Origin: Sphingobacterium kitahiroshimense
GTDB lineage: Bacteria; Bacteroidota; Bacteroidia; Sphingobacteriales; Sphingobacteriaceae
Length of the DNA: 64,000 bases
Reading direction: 5' to 3'
NCBI RefSeq assembly: GCF_025961315.1
Contig: NZ_JAOQNK010000001.1
Span: 4,340,001 to 4,404,000, forward strand
Positions within the stretch are counted from its first letter, which is position 1. Each line of letters begins with the position of its first letter. A program made the position numbers and the translations under genes. Shown one piece after another: positions 1 through 8,376 of the stretch. The notes under the pieces were generated by a model, which ran no database searches, was not told the DNA's origin, and worked only from the letters and a program-made list of their open reading frames with translations.

Positions 1-2
1 GG

Positions 3-1250
3 ACCAAAGGCAGCGCCAAAACCGGCCCAGGCATTTCCCACAAGATTTAATATGCTGTCTTTAGGGTTTAGGGAGAGCAGTAAGGCAATTATCGCTACAA
101 TAAGCACAGAAAGTCGACTTACAAGTAACATACGTTTAGGAGAAGCTGTTTTATTAAAAAAAGCTTTATAAATATCTTCTGTCATTGAGCTAGAGGTCAC
201 TAATAATTGAGAAGATATGGTACTCATGACAGCTGCTAAAATTGCGGATAAAAGAAAACCGCCAATTAAGGGATGAAATAATGCTCTCGAAAGATGGATA
301 AAAATAGTTTCTGACAATTCCTTTGATTGATCAAATTGCAACATAGTAGTTTGATCAAACTTATATAAATAAGCTATTCCAAATAATCCCAAAAGTAATG
401 CTCCACCAACAGTAAGAATCATCCAGCTAATGCCGATTCTTTTAGCTTTAGGGATATCTTTAACATCGCCAATAGCCATAAATCGCACTAAAATATGAGG
501 TTGCCCAAAGTAACCTAATCCCCAAGCGAGTAAGGATACGATCGATACCGTGGTGGTACCCTTTAGTAAATCTAAATAATTAGCACCTTTATTATGTATG
601 ATATCCAATGTATTACCCAGTCCATCAAGTTGGAAAATCAGTACAATTGGAATGATGACAAGCGCGGTGACCATAATTGTTCCCTGCACAAAATCTGTTA
701 AGCTAACAGCTAAAAATCCACCTAGGAAAGTATAAAGTACAACAACAAAAGTTGTAGCATACAATCCAGTATAGTAATCAATACCAAAAGCCGATTCAAA
801 CAATCTTCCACCCGAAACCATACCTGCAGAAGTATATAAAGTGAAAAACACTAAAATGAAAATTGAAGAGACAATTTTTAAGAGCTGGGTTTTATCTTTA
901 AAACGATTCTCAAAAAATACAGGGAGTGTAATTGCATTTTGGGCAACTTCTGTATATACCCGAAGTCGAGGGGCTACAATAACATAATTGAAGTATGCGC
1001 CAATAGTCAGACCAATTGCAATCCATGCACTGGATAATCCTGAAAGATACATCGCACCGGGAAGTCCCATGAGTAACCAGCCGCTCATGTCTGCTGCACC
1101 TGCCGATAAAGCAGTCACAGCCGCGCCCATCTTACGCCCACCGATCAAAAAATCATCGGAATTACTGTTTGACTTCCTCCAAGAGTAAATTCCAATTCCA
1201 ATCATTAAGGCCATATATAAGCCAATAGCTATTAATTCATATTCATTCAT
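3..1250 (-). CDS. putP: Sodium/proline symporter PutP (3' end outside window)
   Basis: Sodium:solute symporter (SSS family) that would import proline with sodium across the inner membrane. The minus-strand frame is open from an ATG at 1248-1250 to the window edge (about 416 codons), so the C-terminus is missing; full-length members are near 500 residues. The N-terminus carries a first membrane helix (residues 5-22), then the family signature LSAGAADMSGWLLMGLPGA at about 48-66. The last residues visible in the window include NAWAGFGAAFGP, another typical PutP segment. The remaining visible protein is a run of hydrophobic helices. Substrate is assigned from family resemblance; pantothenate or other SSS substrates are less likely given the AADMSGW signature. 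Confidence 0.88.
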   Translation of the reverse strand, partial: MNEYELIAIGLYMALMIGIGIYSWRKSNSNSDDFLIGGRKMGAAVTALSAGAADMSGWLLMGLPGAMYLSGLSSAWIAIGLTIGAYFNYVIVAPRLRVYTEVAQNAITLPVFFENRFKDKTQLLKIVSSIFILVFFTLYTSAGMVSGGRLFESAFGIDYYTGLYATTFVVVLYTFLGGFLAVSLTDFVQGTIMVTALVIIPIVLIFQLDGLGNTLDIIHNKGANYLDLLKGTTTVSIVSLLAWGLGYFGQPHILVRFMAIGDVKDIPKAKRIGISWMILTVGGALLLGLFGIAYLYKFDQTTMLQFDQSKELSETIFIHLSRALFHPLIGGFLLSAILAAVMSTISSQLLVTSSSMTEDIYKAFFNKTASPKRMLLVSRLSVLIVAIIALLLSLNPKDSILNLVGNAWAGFGAAFG

Positions 1251-1411
1251 AAGCATCTATTATTCTTTAAAATGTCATCAAATAATTGATAAAGACTATC
1301 AAGTTTTGATTGTACGAAGATACTACAATCAATTTGAAGCGATAGAATTTCAATAACTCGATATAAAAGTGAAACATAATATTAATCTTTGCTTGATTGT
1401 TTTATGGAATT

Positions 1412-1990
1412 ATGTATCTTAAAGCATCAATTAAGCAAAGTAATATCCCGAGCATGACAGAAAAGGAATTATTAATACAATATCGAAGTACAGGAGATCT
1501 GGATCTTTTGGGTAAATTGTATGCTCCCTATATGTCATTGCTTTATGGTGTATGTTTTAAATATTTGCACGATGCCGAAAAGAGTCAGGATGCCGTCATG
1601 CAAATTTTTGAAGAATTGATTCGGAAATTGCGCATCCACGAGGTCGATAATTTTAAAAGCTGGCTTTACACATTTTCTAAAAATTTTTGCCTCATGCAGC
1701 TGAGGAAAGAAAAGGGAACGCAGTATGTTGATATTGATGAACAAGTTGCGGTTGGTCATGATTATTTAGATGAATCTGATCCCAAAGAATGGAGCGAAAG
1801 TCAATTTGAAAAATTAGAAATGTGCATGTTGACGCTAAAACCTGAGCAGGAGCGTTGTATCAGGTTATTTTATTTAGAGCAAAAGTGTTATAAAGATATC
1901 GTAGTCCTTACCGGAATAGAAATGAATAAAGTGAAAAGCTATATTCAAAATGGCAAGCGAAATCTTAAAATTTGTATGGAGAGTAAGTAA
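1412..1990 (+). CDS. ECF-type RNA polymerase sigma factor
   Basis: Extracytoplasmic-function sigma-70 factor, predicted to redirect RNA polymerase to a small regulon. Region 2 is seen in the N-terminal half (helix YGVCFKYLHDAEKSQDAVMQ, then the -10 recognition part ending NFKSWLYTFSKNFCLMQLRK). Region 4 is in the last 60 residues (LTLKPEQERCIRLFYLEQ, then a helix-turn-helix around YKDIVVLTG). The start is uncertain: ATG at 1412 is used here, ATG at 1454 (MTEKELL) also fits the family, and a TTG at 1397 is less likely. The next gene starts 1 base after the stop, so the two are surely co-transcribed, and the partner has a membrane span as expected of a regulator of this sigma factor. Confidence 0.88.
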   Translation: MYLKASIKQSNIPSMTEKELLIQYRSTGDLDLLGKLYAPYMSLLYGVCFKYLHDAEKSQDAVMQIFEELIRKLRIHEVDNFKSWLYTFSKNFCLMQLRKEKGTQYVDIDEQVAVGHDYLDESDPKEWSESQFEKLEMCMLTLKPEQERCIRLFYLEQKCYKDIVVLTGIEMNKVKSYIQNGKRNLKICMESK

Positions 1991-1991
1991 A

Positions 1992-2690
1992 ATGGAAAAT
2001 AATTATCAATTATCCAGAATTCATAACTACATCAGTGGTCTGATGAATAAAGAGGAAATGTTTCAACTAGAGAAAGAAGCATTGGAAGATCCTTTTTTGC
2101 AGGATGCAATTGAAGGTTATCGTTTGCAAAAAGGAGTGGATGTACGACAATTGAGTTTGTTGCAACAGCGTTTAAACCGCCGCGTGGAGCAAACGATATC
2201 TACCCGTAATGCCCAGTTTTATACTTGGCAACGATTGGCAGTTGGATCAGCAGCAGCAGTCATTTTTGTCGTGCTTATCGCCTTTATTTATTTTAAGAAT
2301 TTTAATACAAATAAAAGTAGAACGACAGAAGTCGAGCTGAGTTCCCCTGAAAATAAGATTGGGATTGAACCCATCTTAACTGGTGGAGATGCCTCACCGA
2401 TAGAAGGATGGAATGCATTCGAGCAATATCTGCAAAGAAATGTACAGGTGCGGGATGTAGGAGGTAAAATTATCCTGAATTTTGAAGTTGATAAAAATGG
2501 AAAATTAAAAAATGTTAATTTTGAAGACGCACCCAATGAAGTTCTAAAAAAGGAGATATTAAGATTAATAGACAAGGGACCCAAGTGGCATGGAAAAAAA
2601 GGTAAATTAATTATTAGCTTTCCTATAGAAAATCCTACCCAAGCTTTCAAGCCGACACATTGTTTTGGAATTGTAGAAAAAAGTAATTAA
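1992..2690 (+). CDS. Membrane protein with anti-sigma-like N-terminus and TonB-C-like domain
   Basis: A 232-residue protein encoded immediately after the ECF sigma gene. The cytoplasmic N-terminus has the motif LEKEALEDPFLQDAIEGY (about residues 26-43), seen in bacteroidete proteins paired with ECF sigma factors. One transmembrane helix follows at about 82-101 (RLAVGSAAAVIFVVLIAFIY). The periplasmic C-terminal part (about 150-228) reads like a TonB C-terminal/energy-transducer fold: GKIILNFEVDKNGKLKNV, then a helix, then GKLIISFPIE. I infer that it holds the sigma factor at the membrane and senses a periplasmic or outer-membrane partner. It is not a FecR protein. The in-frame ATG at 1950 inside the sigma gene is rejected in favour of 1992. 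Confidence 0.72.
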   Translation: MENNYQLSRIHNYISGLMNKEEMFQLEKEALEDPFLQDAIEGYRLQKGVDVRQLSLLQQRLNRRVEQTISTRNAQFYTWQRLAVGSAAAVIFVVLIAFIYFKNFNTNKSRTTEVELSSPENKIGIEPILTGGDASPIEGWNAFEQYLQRNVQVRDVGGKIILNFEVDKNGKLKNVNFEDAPNEVLKKEILRLIDKGPKWHGKKGKLIISFPIENPTQAFKPTHCFGIVEKSN

Positions 2691-2696
2691 GAAAGA

Positions 2697-3920
2697 CTAT
2701 TTATTATTTTCCTGTACAGTATAATCCAAGGGGAGCATATTGCCAACTTTAGAATACCAGGCAAAAAAACCTTCCATTGACCATTGTATAGCAGGCGTAT
2801 AGTTTCCTTGATAATTTATGACAATGGATGAATCGTCATCTATTTTTAAACGAGATGATTCATCATAAGCATTGTTAGAATTGAAATAATCGAGGTCTAT
2901 TTTTTGGGTCCTATTTAAGATATGAATGTAATTTTGATGGTGAATTTCCTTTAATTGATTTCCCAAGCTTCCTTTTTCAAGATCAGATTCAGTTAACTGT
3001 TTTCCTAAGACGTCATAGAACGCAGGTTGCCGCATGATATTTTGATATTTAGTCACACTATCTTTGATGATTTCTGATTGCAGTATATAAAATGAGTTCC
3101 ATTTACCTTCATATTTCGTATTGACCAGTGACGTTATTGTTTTCAGTTTTTCCTGGGCATCTTTTCTTTCTAGATTTTCTTTTTTAGTAAGCTCGCGGAC
3201 TACATAACCATCCTCCTGCCATTTATGTTCATATAAACTTCGTATAAAGCGCATCATGGAAAGCTGGTAGGCCACTCTTCTTTGCGTCAATATACTCTTT
3301 GTAATCCGCTTATAATCTTTAAAATAGCTAAAACCTTCAAATTGAATTGTATTTTCAGAAAAGTTTGATCGAAAACTAATGAGATCGTATGAGATCATAT
3401 AACCCAGTTCTTTATTGTCTATTTGTATTGGTTCGTTCGCTATTACAGTTAATATTTTTGATGATTTATTATATCGGAATCGCAGTATATCTGGATTTAA
3501 TATTTTCGTTTTTTGGGCAAATTTACTTGTTCCGATAAAGCTTTCCGTAAAATATTTACCCCACTTTGCCCAACCATCTTTTTCAAACGGGATAACACTA
3601 ACTTCTTCTAAAGTAGTAATCTTACGTGTTAAATAAATCTTTACCTTTTCATAATTATTAGTAGTAATTGTTTCAAATGCGGCCTCATATCCAATATTTG
3701 AAATGACCAGTTCTTGATTCTGGATAATTTTTTGGTGCAGTTGGAAACTACCATCCTTTGCAGTACTGGTTGCAGAAGATGAATTATTGATATAAACAGT
3801 AGCTCCGTGAATAGGTTGCTTAGTCTCCCTATCCAATACAACACCTTTAATCACGCTTTGGGCGAAACTTGGAGAGAATGTAAAGATTATGTATAATAAG
3901 AAGGATATGATTATTTTCAT
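2697..3920 (-). CDS. Secreted protein with carboxypeptidase-like regulatory domain
   Basis: A 407-residue exported protein. The start at 3920 gives a clean signal peptide (MKIIISFLLYIIFTFSPSFA); the longer frame up to 4013 adds 31 residues ahead of it and is not favoured. Residues about 23-100 form a CarboxypepD_reg-like beta-sandwich (IKGVVLDRETKQPIHGATVY, then DGSFQL and ISNIGYEA), the domain found at the N-terminus of TonB-dependent receptors and other bacteroidete envelope proteins. The remaining 300 residues show no catalytic motif I recognise and no beta-barrel C-terminus. Convergent with the ECF/TonB-like pair (6 bases between the stops). Function unknown; a periplasmic or surface role is inferred. 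Confidence 0.75.
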   Translation of the reverse strand: MKIIISFLLYIIFTFSPSFAQSVIKGVVLDRETKQPIHGATVYINNSSSATSTAKDGSFQLHQKIIQNQELVISNIGYEAAFETITTNNYEKVKIYLTRKITTLEEVSVIPFEKDGWAKWGKYFTESFIGTSKFAQKTKILNPDILRFRYNKSSKILTVIANEPIQIDNKELGYMISYDLISFRSNFSENTIQFEGFSYFKDYKRITKSILTQRRVAYQLSMMRFIRSLYEHKWQEDGYVVRELTKKENLERKDAQEKLKTITSLVNTKYEGKWNSFYILQSEIIKDSVTKYQNIMRQPAFYDVLGKQLTESDLEKGSLGNQLKEIHHQNYIHILNRTQKIDLDYFNSNNAYDESSRLKIDDDSSIVINYQGNYTPAIQWSMEGFFAWYSKVGNMLPLDYTVQENNK

Positions 3921-4011
3921 AGGCCAATTTTGGTTTAATTTACGAATATATCGTAGACTGTGAAAATAAATTTTTAAAAATTTGAGATTAAGAAGTTTAA
4001 TAATAAACTGC

Positions 4012-4049
4012 AATAAAAAAGGTCGACTATTGGGTCGACCTTTTTTATT
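4012..4049 (-). terminator. Rho-independent terminator after the nitroreductase gene
   Basis: Perfect 16-bp inverted repeat (4012-4027 with 4034-4049) with loop TATTGG. The core is GGTCGAC/GTCGACC flanked by A-run and T-run, so it would act in either direction; it sits just past the minus-strand stop at 4065. Confidence 0.85.
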
Positions 4050-4064
4050 AATTAAAGAATATTT

Positions 4065-4631
4065 TTATTCCTCCCAACGGATTTTGTCCGCAATAGGAGA
4101 TCGAACAGGTTCTCTAGCTTCTGTTTCATGGTGTCCTAAATAGAACAACCCAATGCACTTTTGATTCTCTTCTAAATTTAAGAAATTGCTTAAGTGATTG
4201 ATTAATCCTGGAGTAGCCCAATAACCTCCCAATCCTAAAGAATGTGCCGCTAACCACATATTTTCAATCGCACAAGATGTTGCCGCCAGTTCTTCCCACT
4301 CAGGAACGTCACCAGTATAATTGACAATTAAAGCTATTGCAACTTTGGATTGCGTAGCCTTTTCACCCATAGTGATTTCTGTTTTTTCAAAGTATTTTTC
4401 TGGAGGAGTGACCGCTTTATAAATACGCGAAAGTTCAGTGCCTAGACGTAAAAGACCTTCGCCTTTGAAAATAGTAAAACGCCAAGGTTGCGTTCTTTTA
4501 TGAGTAGGAGCAGCATTCGCCGCTTCTAAAATCGTTAAGATATCTTCTTTATTAACATCTTGATCCGTAAAATTAGCTTGAAAAACTGATCTTCGGCTCT
4601 GTATTGCTTTTAAAACTTCGTTAGATTGCAT
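4065..4631 (-). CDS. Nitroreductase family oxidoreductase
   Basis: FMN-dependent nitroreductase-family protein of 188 residues, the short type resembling E. coli YdjA. Visible family features are the N-terminal QSRRSVF segment (11-17) that contacts FMN phosphate, the AANAAPTHKRTQPWRF block (39-54), and LAAHSLGLGGYWATPG (about 128-143). It probably reduces nitro or quinone compounds with NAD(P)H in the cytoplasm; the natural substrate cannot be read from sequence. Transcribed alone, with peptidase T upstream on the same strand at 46 bases and a strong terminator downstream. Confidence 0.87.
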   Translation of the reverse strand: MQSNEVLKAIQSRRSVFQANFTDQDVNKEDILTILEAANAAPTHKRTQPWRFTIFKGEGLLRLGTELSRIYKAVTPPEKYFEKTEITMGEKATQSKVAIALIVNYTGDVPEWEELAATSCAIENMWLAAHSLGLGGYWATPGLINHLSNFLNLEENQKCIGLFYLGHHETEAREPVRSPIADKIRWEE

Positions 4632-4676
4632 ATATGTTATTTCCTTAAACGCGTTGAATATGTATGAAGTTAATGA

Positions 4677-5936
4677 TTATTTTTCTTCCCAAAGAGAGGC
4701 TACATGCAAAATTGTTAAAACAGCTTTTTGCATATCTTGTTCAGATATCCATTCCTGTTTTCCATGGAAGGCGTGTCCACCAGCAAAAATATTAGGACAA
4801 GGTAATCCCATAAAAGATAAACGCGAACCATCAGTACCACCGCGAATACTTCTGCGTTCAGCCTTCATGCCAGCCCGTGTAATTGCTTCAATTCCAATTT
4901 CCATGATTTGAGGATATTGATCTAGAATTTCCTTCATGTTGCGGTACTGTTCCTTTACTTCGAACGTATAACTGCAGTTAGGGTATTGAGCGACTATAGA
5001 TTTTGCAATAGCTTCCAGCTCAGATTCATGCTTTACTAAATTAGCTGTAAGGTGATCACGGATAATAAAATGGATTTCTGCTTTTTCCACTGTGCCCGAG
5101 ATATTTGTCGGATGAACAAAACCATCTTTTTTATTTGTACTTTCTGGCGACAGGCGGTCCTGGGGTAAAGCCTCTATAATTGCACTAGCAATTTTGATAG
5201 CACTTTGCATTTTTCCTTTAGCAAATCCAGGATGAACGGAAACACCATGTATGGTTAATGTTGCACCATCTGCAGAAAAAGTTTCATCTTCTATCGTGCC
5301 CGCTTTTTCACCATCCATCGTGTATGCATAATCAGCAGCTAGGCGTTTAAGATCAGCTTTGTCAACCCCTCTTCCAATTTCTTCATCTGGCGTAAATAAG
5401 ATTTTTATATCCCCATGCTTGATCTCAGGATGTTTCATTAATAAACGAGCTGCATCCATTATTTCTGCAATTCCCGCCTTATCATCGGCGCCCAATAGTG
5501 TTGTACCGCTCGCTGTAATAATATTATGACCGATTTGATTTGCCAGATCAGGATGTTCCGAATATTTGATGATAATACTGTTATCATCCGGTAATACCAG
5601 ATCCTGACCTTGATAATCATGATGAACCAAAGGTTTAACATCTTTACCTGAGGAGTCAGGTGACGTGTCCATATGCGAACAGAAACAAATAGTAGGTACT
5701 TTTTTAGTACTATTGGAAGGGATAGTTGCATATACATAGCCATTTTCATCCATGGCTGCATCAGAAATTCCCAATGCCAGTAATTCCTCCACAAGAAGAT
5801 TACCTAAATTTTTTTGCTTTTCTGTCGAAGGACAAGTAGGCGAACTTGCATCCGACTGTGTATCTATCTGTACATAACGTTGGAATCTTTCAGAAACTGA
5901 AAAATCACTGATGTTATTGATCTCGAACTTACTCAT
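4677..5936 (-). CDS. pepT: Peptidase T (tripeptide aminopeptidase)
   Basis: Cytoplasmic M20-family zinc aminopeptidase that removes the N-terminal residue of tripeptides. Metal and catalytic positions are all seen: SHMDTSPD (His88, Asp90), LLGADDKAG (Asp151), and TPDEEIGRG (Glu185 general base, Glu186 ligand). The length of 419 residues is usual for PepT (about 410), and the segment GTDGSRLSFMGLPCPN near the C-terminus is also typical. A possible -7 box (TAATTTTG on the minus strand, 5969-5976) lies 33 bases upstream, but no TTG is at the right distance. Confidence 0.95.
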   Translation of the reverse strand: MSKFEINNISDFSVSERFQRYVQIDTQSDASSPTCPSTEKQKNLGNLLVEELLALGISDAAMDENGYVYATIPSNSTKKVPTICFCSHMDTSPDSSGKDVKPLVHHDYQGQDLVLPDDNSIIIKYSEHPDLANQIGHNIITASGTTLLGADDKAGIAEIMDAARLLMKHPEIKHGDIKILFTPDEEIGRGVDKADLKRLAADYAYTMDGEKAGTIEDETFSADGATLTIHGVSVHPGFAKGKMQSAIKIASAIIEALPQDRLSPESTNKKDGFVHPTNISGTVEKAEIHFIIRDHLTANLVKHESELEAIAKSIVAQYPNCSYTFEVKEQYRNMKEILDQYPQIMEIGIEAITRAGMKAERRSIRGGTDGSRLSFMGLPCPNIFAGGHAFHGKQEWISEQDMQKAVLTILHVASLWEEK

Positions 5937-6077
5937 ACTTTTTATATCATTAATGTGATTATGCCCTGCAAAATTACAAAAAATGTGAGCATTAGCGAAT
6001 TTTGACTTTTATAGTTTATTATTTGTAAAACAATATTTTTTTTGTAAATTTAAAAAACTTAAAATTTGATTTCCAGT

Positions 6078-6461
6078 ATGTTGCGTTTATTAAAAGCAAT
6101 GTTTCTCCTTCTTTTTATCGCTCAGTTATTTTTACTTTTTAGTATGGATAATTCTATTAGACAATTGATCTATATTAGTCAATTTATATACCTTCTAATT
6201 CCGTTTTGGATTTTAATCAAGACAAAGAATCAACGAATCTTAAGAAAAGCATTTCAAATTTATCTAATTATTTGTGGATTATATTATATGTTTTTCGCTT
6301 TAATACTAATGGGGAAACATGTGCAGATCACACCTTATTTTGGAGTAAATTTATTTGTGAAGTCTATCTTATTATTGGTCGGACTTGCTACTATATACCA
6401 GTATAAAAATTGGTCCAGGCTATATTTTAGCCATATTAACAAAAGAAACGTAAAGGTGTAG
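6078..6461 (+). CDS. Small integral membrane protein, unknown function
   Basis: A 127-residue hydrophobic protein. The ATG at 6078 is preferred over an in-frame TTG at 6066. It has about four membrane helices (roughly residues 5-22, 29-46, 60-80 and 92-112), with basic connecting segments (KTKNQRILRK) and a basic C-terminus (HINKRNVKV). No motif gives a function. It stands between the divergent pepT and convergent DUF4197 genes, so it appears to be a single-gene unit. The membrane topology makes it likely to be a real gene despite no family recognition. Confidence 0.6.
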   Translation: MLRLLKAMFLLLFIAQLFLLFSMDNSIRQLIYISQFIYLLIPFWILIKTKNQRILRKAFQIYLIICGLYYMFFALILMGKHVQITPYFGVNLFVKSILLLVGLATIYQYKNWSRLYFSHINKRNVKV

Positions 6462-6491
6462 ACAGAATTAAAAATTCTGTCCAATACCTTA
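6453..6491. terminator. Possible bidirectional terminator hairpin
   Basis: A 9-bp stem GACAGAATT/AATTCTGTC (6461-6469 with 6473-6481, loop AAA), extended by AAGGT/ACCTT outside an internal bulge. It lies exactly between two convergent stop codons. There is no clear T-run next to the stem, so efficiency is doubtful. Confidence 0.4.
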
Positions 6492-7298
6492 TTTTTGATT
6501 ATCAGCCCAGCCGAATACTTTTGATAGTAAATCCGTGTTTCGTGATCCACCAATATTTTCTCTGATCTTTAACTCTTGATCTGCTACTTTTACAAATAAT
6601 CCATCGATAGCTTTTTGCGTAACGTAACCTGTTAAATTGGTTTCTACCTTTTTTGAAAATGGTAAATTGTTATAAGCAGTTGTTAATTGATTCCAGTAAC
6701 CCGATACATTATTAGCCCCCATTGCCTTGTCTATAACAGGAGAAAATTTTGAAGTCAGTTCGGTCGAAGTATTTGTTTTAAAGAAAGTCGTTGCGGCATT
6801 TTGATTACCACTTAATAAAATATTGTAAGCATCTGTAATCGTCATTTTGGATAAAGAGTTGACAAAAACAGTCCCTGCTTCACTAACAGCTGTTTCCGCA
6901 GCTCTATTCATACTGCTGATAAACTGATCACACAAAGAACCCATACCTACTGCGCGAAGTGCTTTTTCTACTTTTTGAGCTTCAGCAGGCATTAAAATTT
7001 TGACTGCAGCATCTCCTAAAAATCCATCTTTTACAGAAAGAATATTAACACTGTTAGTCAATCCTTTAGCTAAAGCTTCTTTTATACCTGAAGTAGCTTC
7101 TTTCTTTGTAATATTTTTTACGACAGCCTGATTAGAGGGAACAACTTTACTCGTAGTAGTATCGCTATTTGTTTTATTTTGAGCAGATGTAGAATTTAAG
7201 ATATCCTTTAACTTAGAAAGCCCTTTGGACTGAGCTTGAGATTGAGTTGCAAAGAATAATCCTGATGCAATAAGAGCGTATGATAAGATACTTTTCAT
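6489..7298 (-). CDS. DUF4197 domain-containing secreted protein
   Basis: A 269-residue protein with signal peptide MKSILSYALIASGLFFATQS and cleavage near residue 22 (AQ). The mature part matches the DUF4197 pattern: a short Ser/Thr-rich linker, then GIKEALAKGLTNSVNILS, KDGFLGDAAVKILMP, the SSMNRAAETAV block and a helical C-terminus ending in a conserved KAIDGLFVKVADQELKIR segment. DUF4197 proteins are periplasmic and of unknown function. Single-gene unit on the minus strand. Confidence 0.85.
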   Translation of the reverse strand: MKSILSYALIASGLFFATQSQAQSKGLSKLKDILNSTSAQNKTNSDTTTSKVVPSNQAVVKNITKKEATSGIKEALAKGLTNSVNILSVKDGFLGDAAVKILMPAEAQKVEKALRAVGMGSLCDQFISSMNRAAETAVSEAGTVFVNSLSKMTITDAYNILLSGNQNAATTFFKTNTSTELTSKFSPVIDKAMGANNVSGYWNQLTTAYNNLPFSKKVETNLTGYVTQKAIDGLFVKVADQELKIRENIGGSRNTDLLSKVFGWADNQK

Positions 7299-7449
7299 GT
7301 CTTTTTTTTTGTAAAACTACAAATTAGAACGCAAAAGGAATCTAAAGTTTAACGAAGAGTACGAATATTTACCATATTTAGAAGGATGGGCGGATACCCA
7401 AATGATCGTCTAACTCTTGATAAATCAAGGGAAAAGGCAGTTTAATTGC

Positions 7450-7466
7450 GCCGGTTTTAGACCGGC
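7450..7466 (-). terminator. Weak hairpin after the EEP gene
   Basis: A 6-bp GC-rich stem GCCGGT/ACCGGC with a 5-base loop, 17 bases past the minus-strand stop at 7483. The minus strand continues without a proper T-run, so it is only a possible terminator. Confidence 0.3.
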
Positions 7467-7482
7467 ACAATAGAATTCTGTT

Positions 7483-8319
7483 TTATAGCGATAAATCTAC
7501 AATAACAGGAAAATGATCTGACGGAAATTTTCCCTGATACGTATCAGTCAATATTGCATAGTTACTTACTTTTGTTTTAGGAACAACAAAAATATGATCT
7601 ATCCTTTCTTTTTGTTTAATACTTTTACCCCAGCCATTAAAAGAAGAGCTTGGTTCATAGATTCGAGGACTAATGGTATAACTATCGACCACAGTTTTGC
7701 TATTTGCTAAAGTAAAATATGCTTCATTATGTTCATCAACATTGAAATCACCTGTTAAGATTAAAGGAAGATTACCGGCTAATTCCTTTGCCTTAGTTAA
7801 GATCAATTTAGCACTTTCTTTTCTCGCTTCAACACCAACATGGTCAAAGTGCGTATTCATAAAAATAAATGATTTTCCACTTTTTTTATCCTTTAAAACT
7901 GCCCATGTGCAGATTCGTGGCAGTGCAGCATCCCAGCCTTTATTGGGTTGTTTTGTATCTGTCGCAGACAACCAGAAAGTTCCGCTTTTAATAGCGTCAA
8001 AACGGTTCTTGTTATAAAAAATTGAAGAATGTTCTCCTTTTTCTGCACCATCGTCTCGACCAACACCTATCGATTTAAAATCAGGAAGACGTTCTTGAAG
8101 ATCTTTCACTTGGTCAATAAATGCTTCCTGTATACCGAAAATTTCGAAATTATGGAATTTAATCAAATTGGCTACAGCATCTCTGCGTTCATTCCACATA
8201 TTACCAATATCATGATCATTTTTCTGTCTTATATTGTAGGTGGCCACTCGCATTTGCTGTGCAAGAGCACTTCCTAAACCCACAAGTAAAATAGAGAAAG
8301 CAAGAATAATTTTTTTCAT
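7483..8319 (-). CDS. Secreted endonuclease/exonuclease/phosphatase (EEP) family hydrolase
   Basis: Exported metal-dependent phosphodiesterase of the EEP (DNase I-like) superfamily, 278 residues. Signal peptide at 1-20 (ending GSALA). Superfamily motifs are in order: TYNIRQ (27-32), FGIQEAF with Glu65, MNTHFDHVG, LTGDFNVDEHN, and PSDHFPVIVDL at the C-terminus carrying the catalytic Asp-His. The substrate cannot be fixed; such bacteroidete proteins may cleave phosphodiesters, sphingomyelin-like lipids or nucleic acid. It lies 57 bases downstream of a secreted glycerophosphodiester phosphodiesterase on the same strand, suggesting a joint role in extracellular phosphodiester breakdown. Confidence 0.88.
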   Translation of the reverse strand: MKKIILAFSILLVGLGSALAQQMRVATYNIRQKNDHDIGNMWNERRDAVANLIKFHNFEIFGIQEAFIDQVKDLQERLPDFKSIGVGRDDGAEKGEHSSIFYNKNRFDAIKSGTFWLSATDTKQPNKGWDAALPRICTWAVLKDKKSGKSFIFMNTHFDHVGVEARKESAKLILTKAKELAGNLPLILTGDFNVDEHNEAYFTLANSKTVVDSYTISPRIYEPSSSFNGWGKSIKQKERIDHIFVVPKTKVSNYAILTDTYQGKFPSDHFPVIVDLSL

Positions 8320-8376
8320 TAACTTATTTTTTTATAAATGTGTTGTTCATATCTATGAACTGCTATACAAGGTTAA

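Noticed and set aside
3921..4013. N-terminal extension of the 2697-3920 gene
   Set aside because: It would put 31 residues ahead of an obvious signal peptide.
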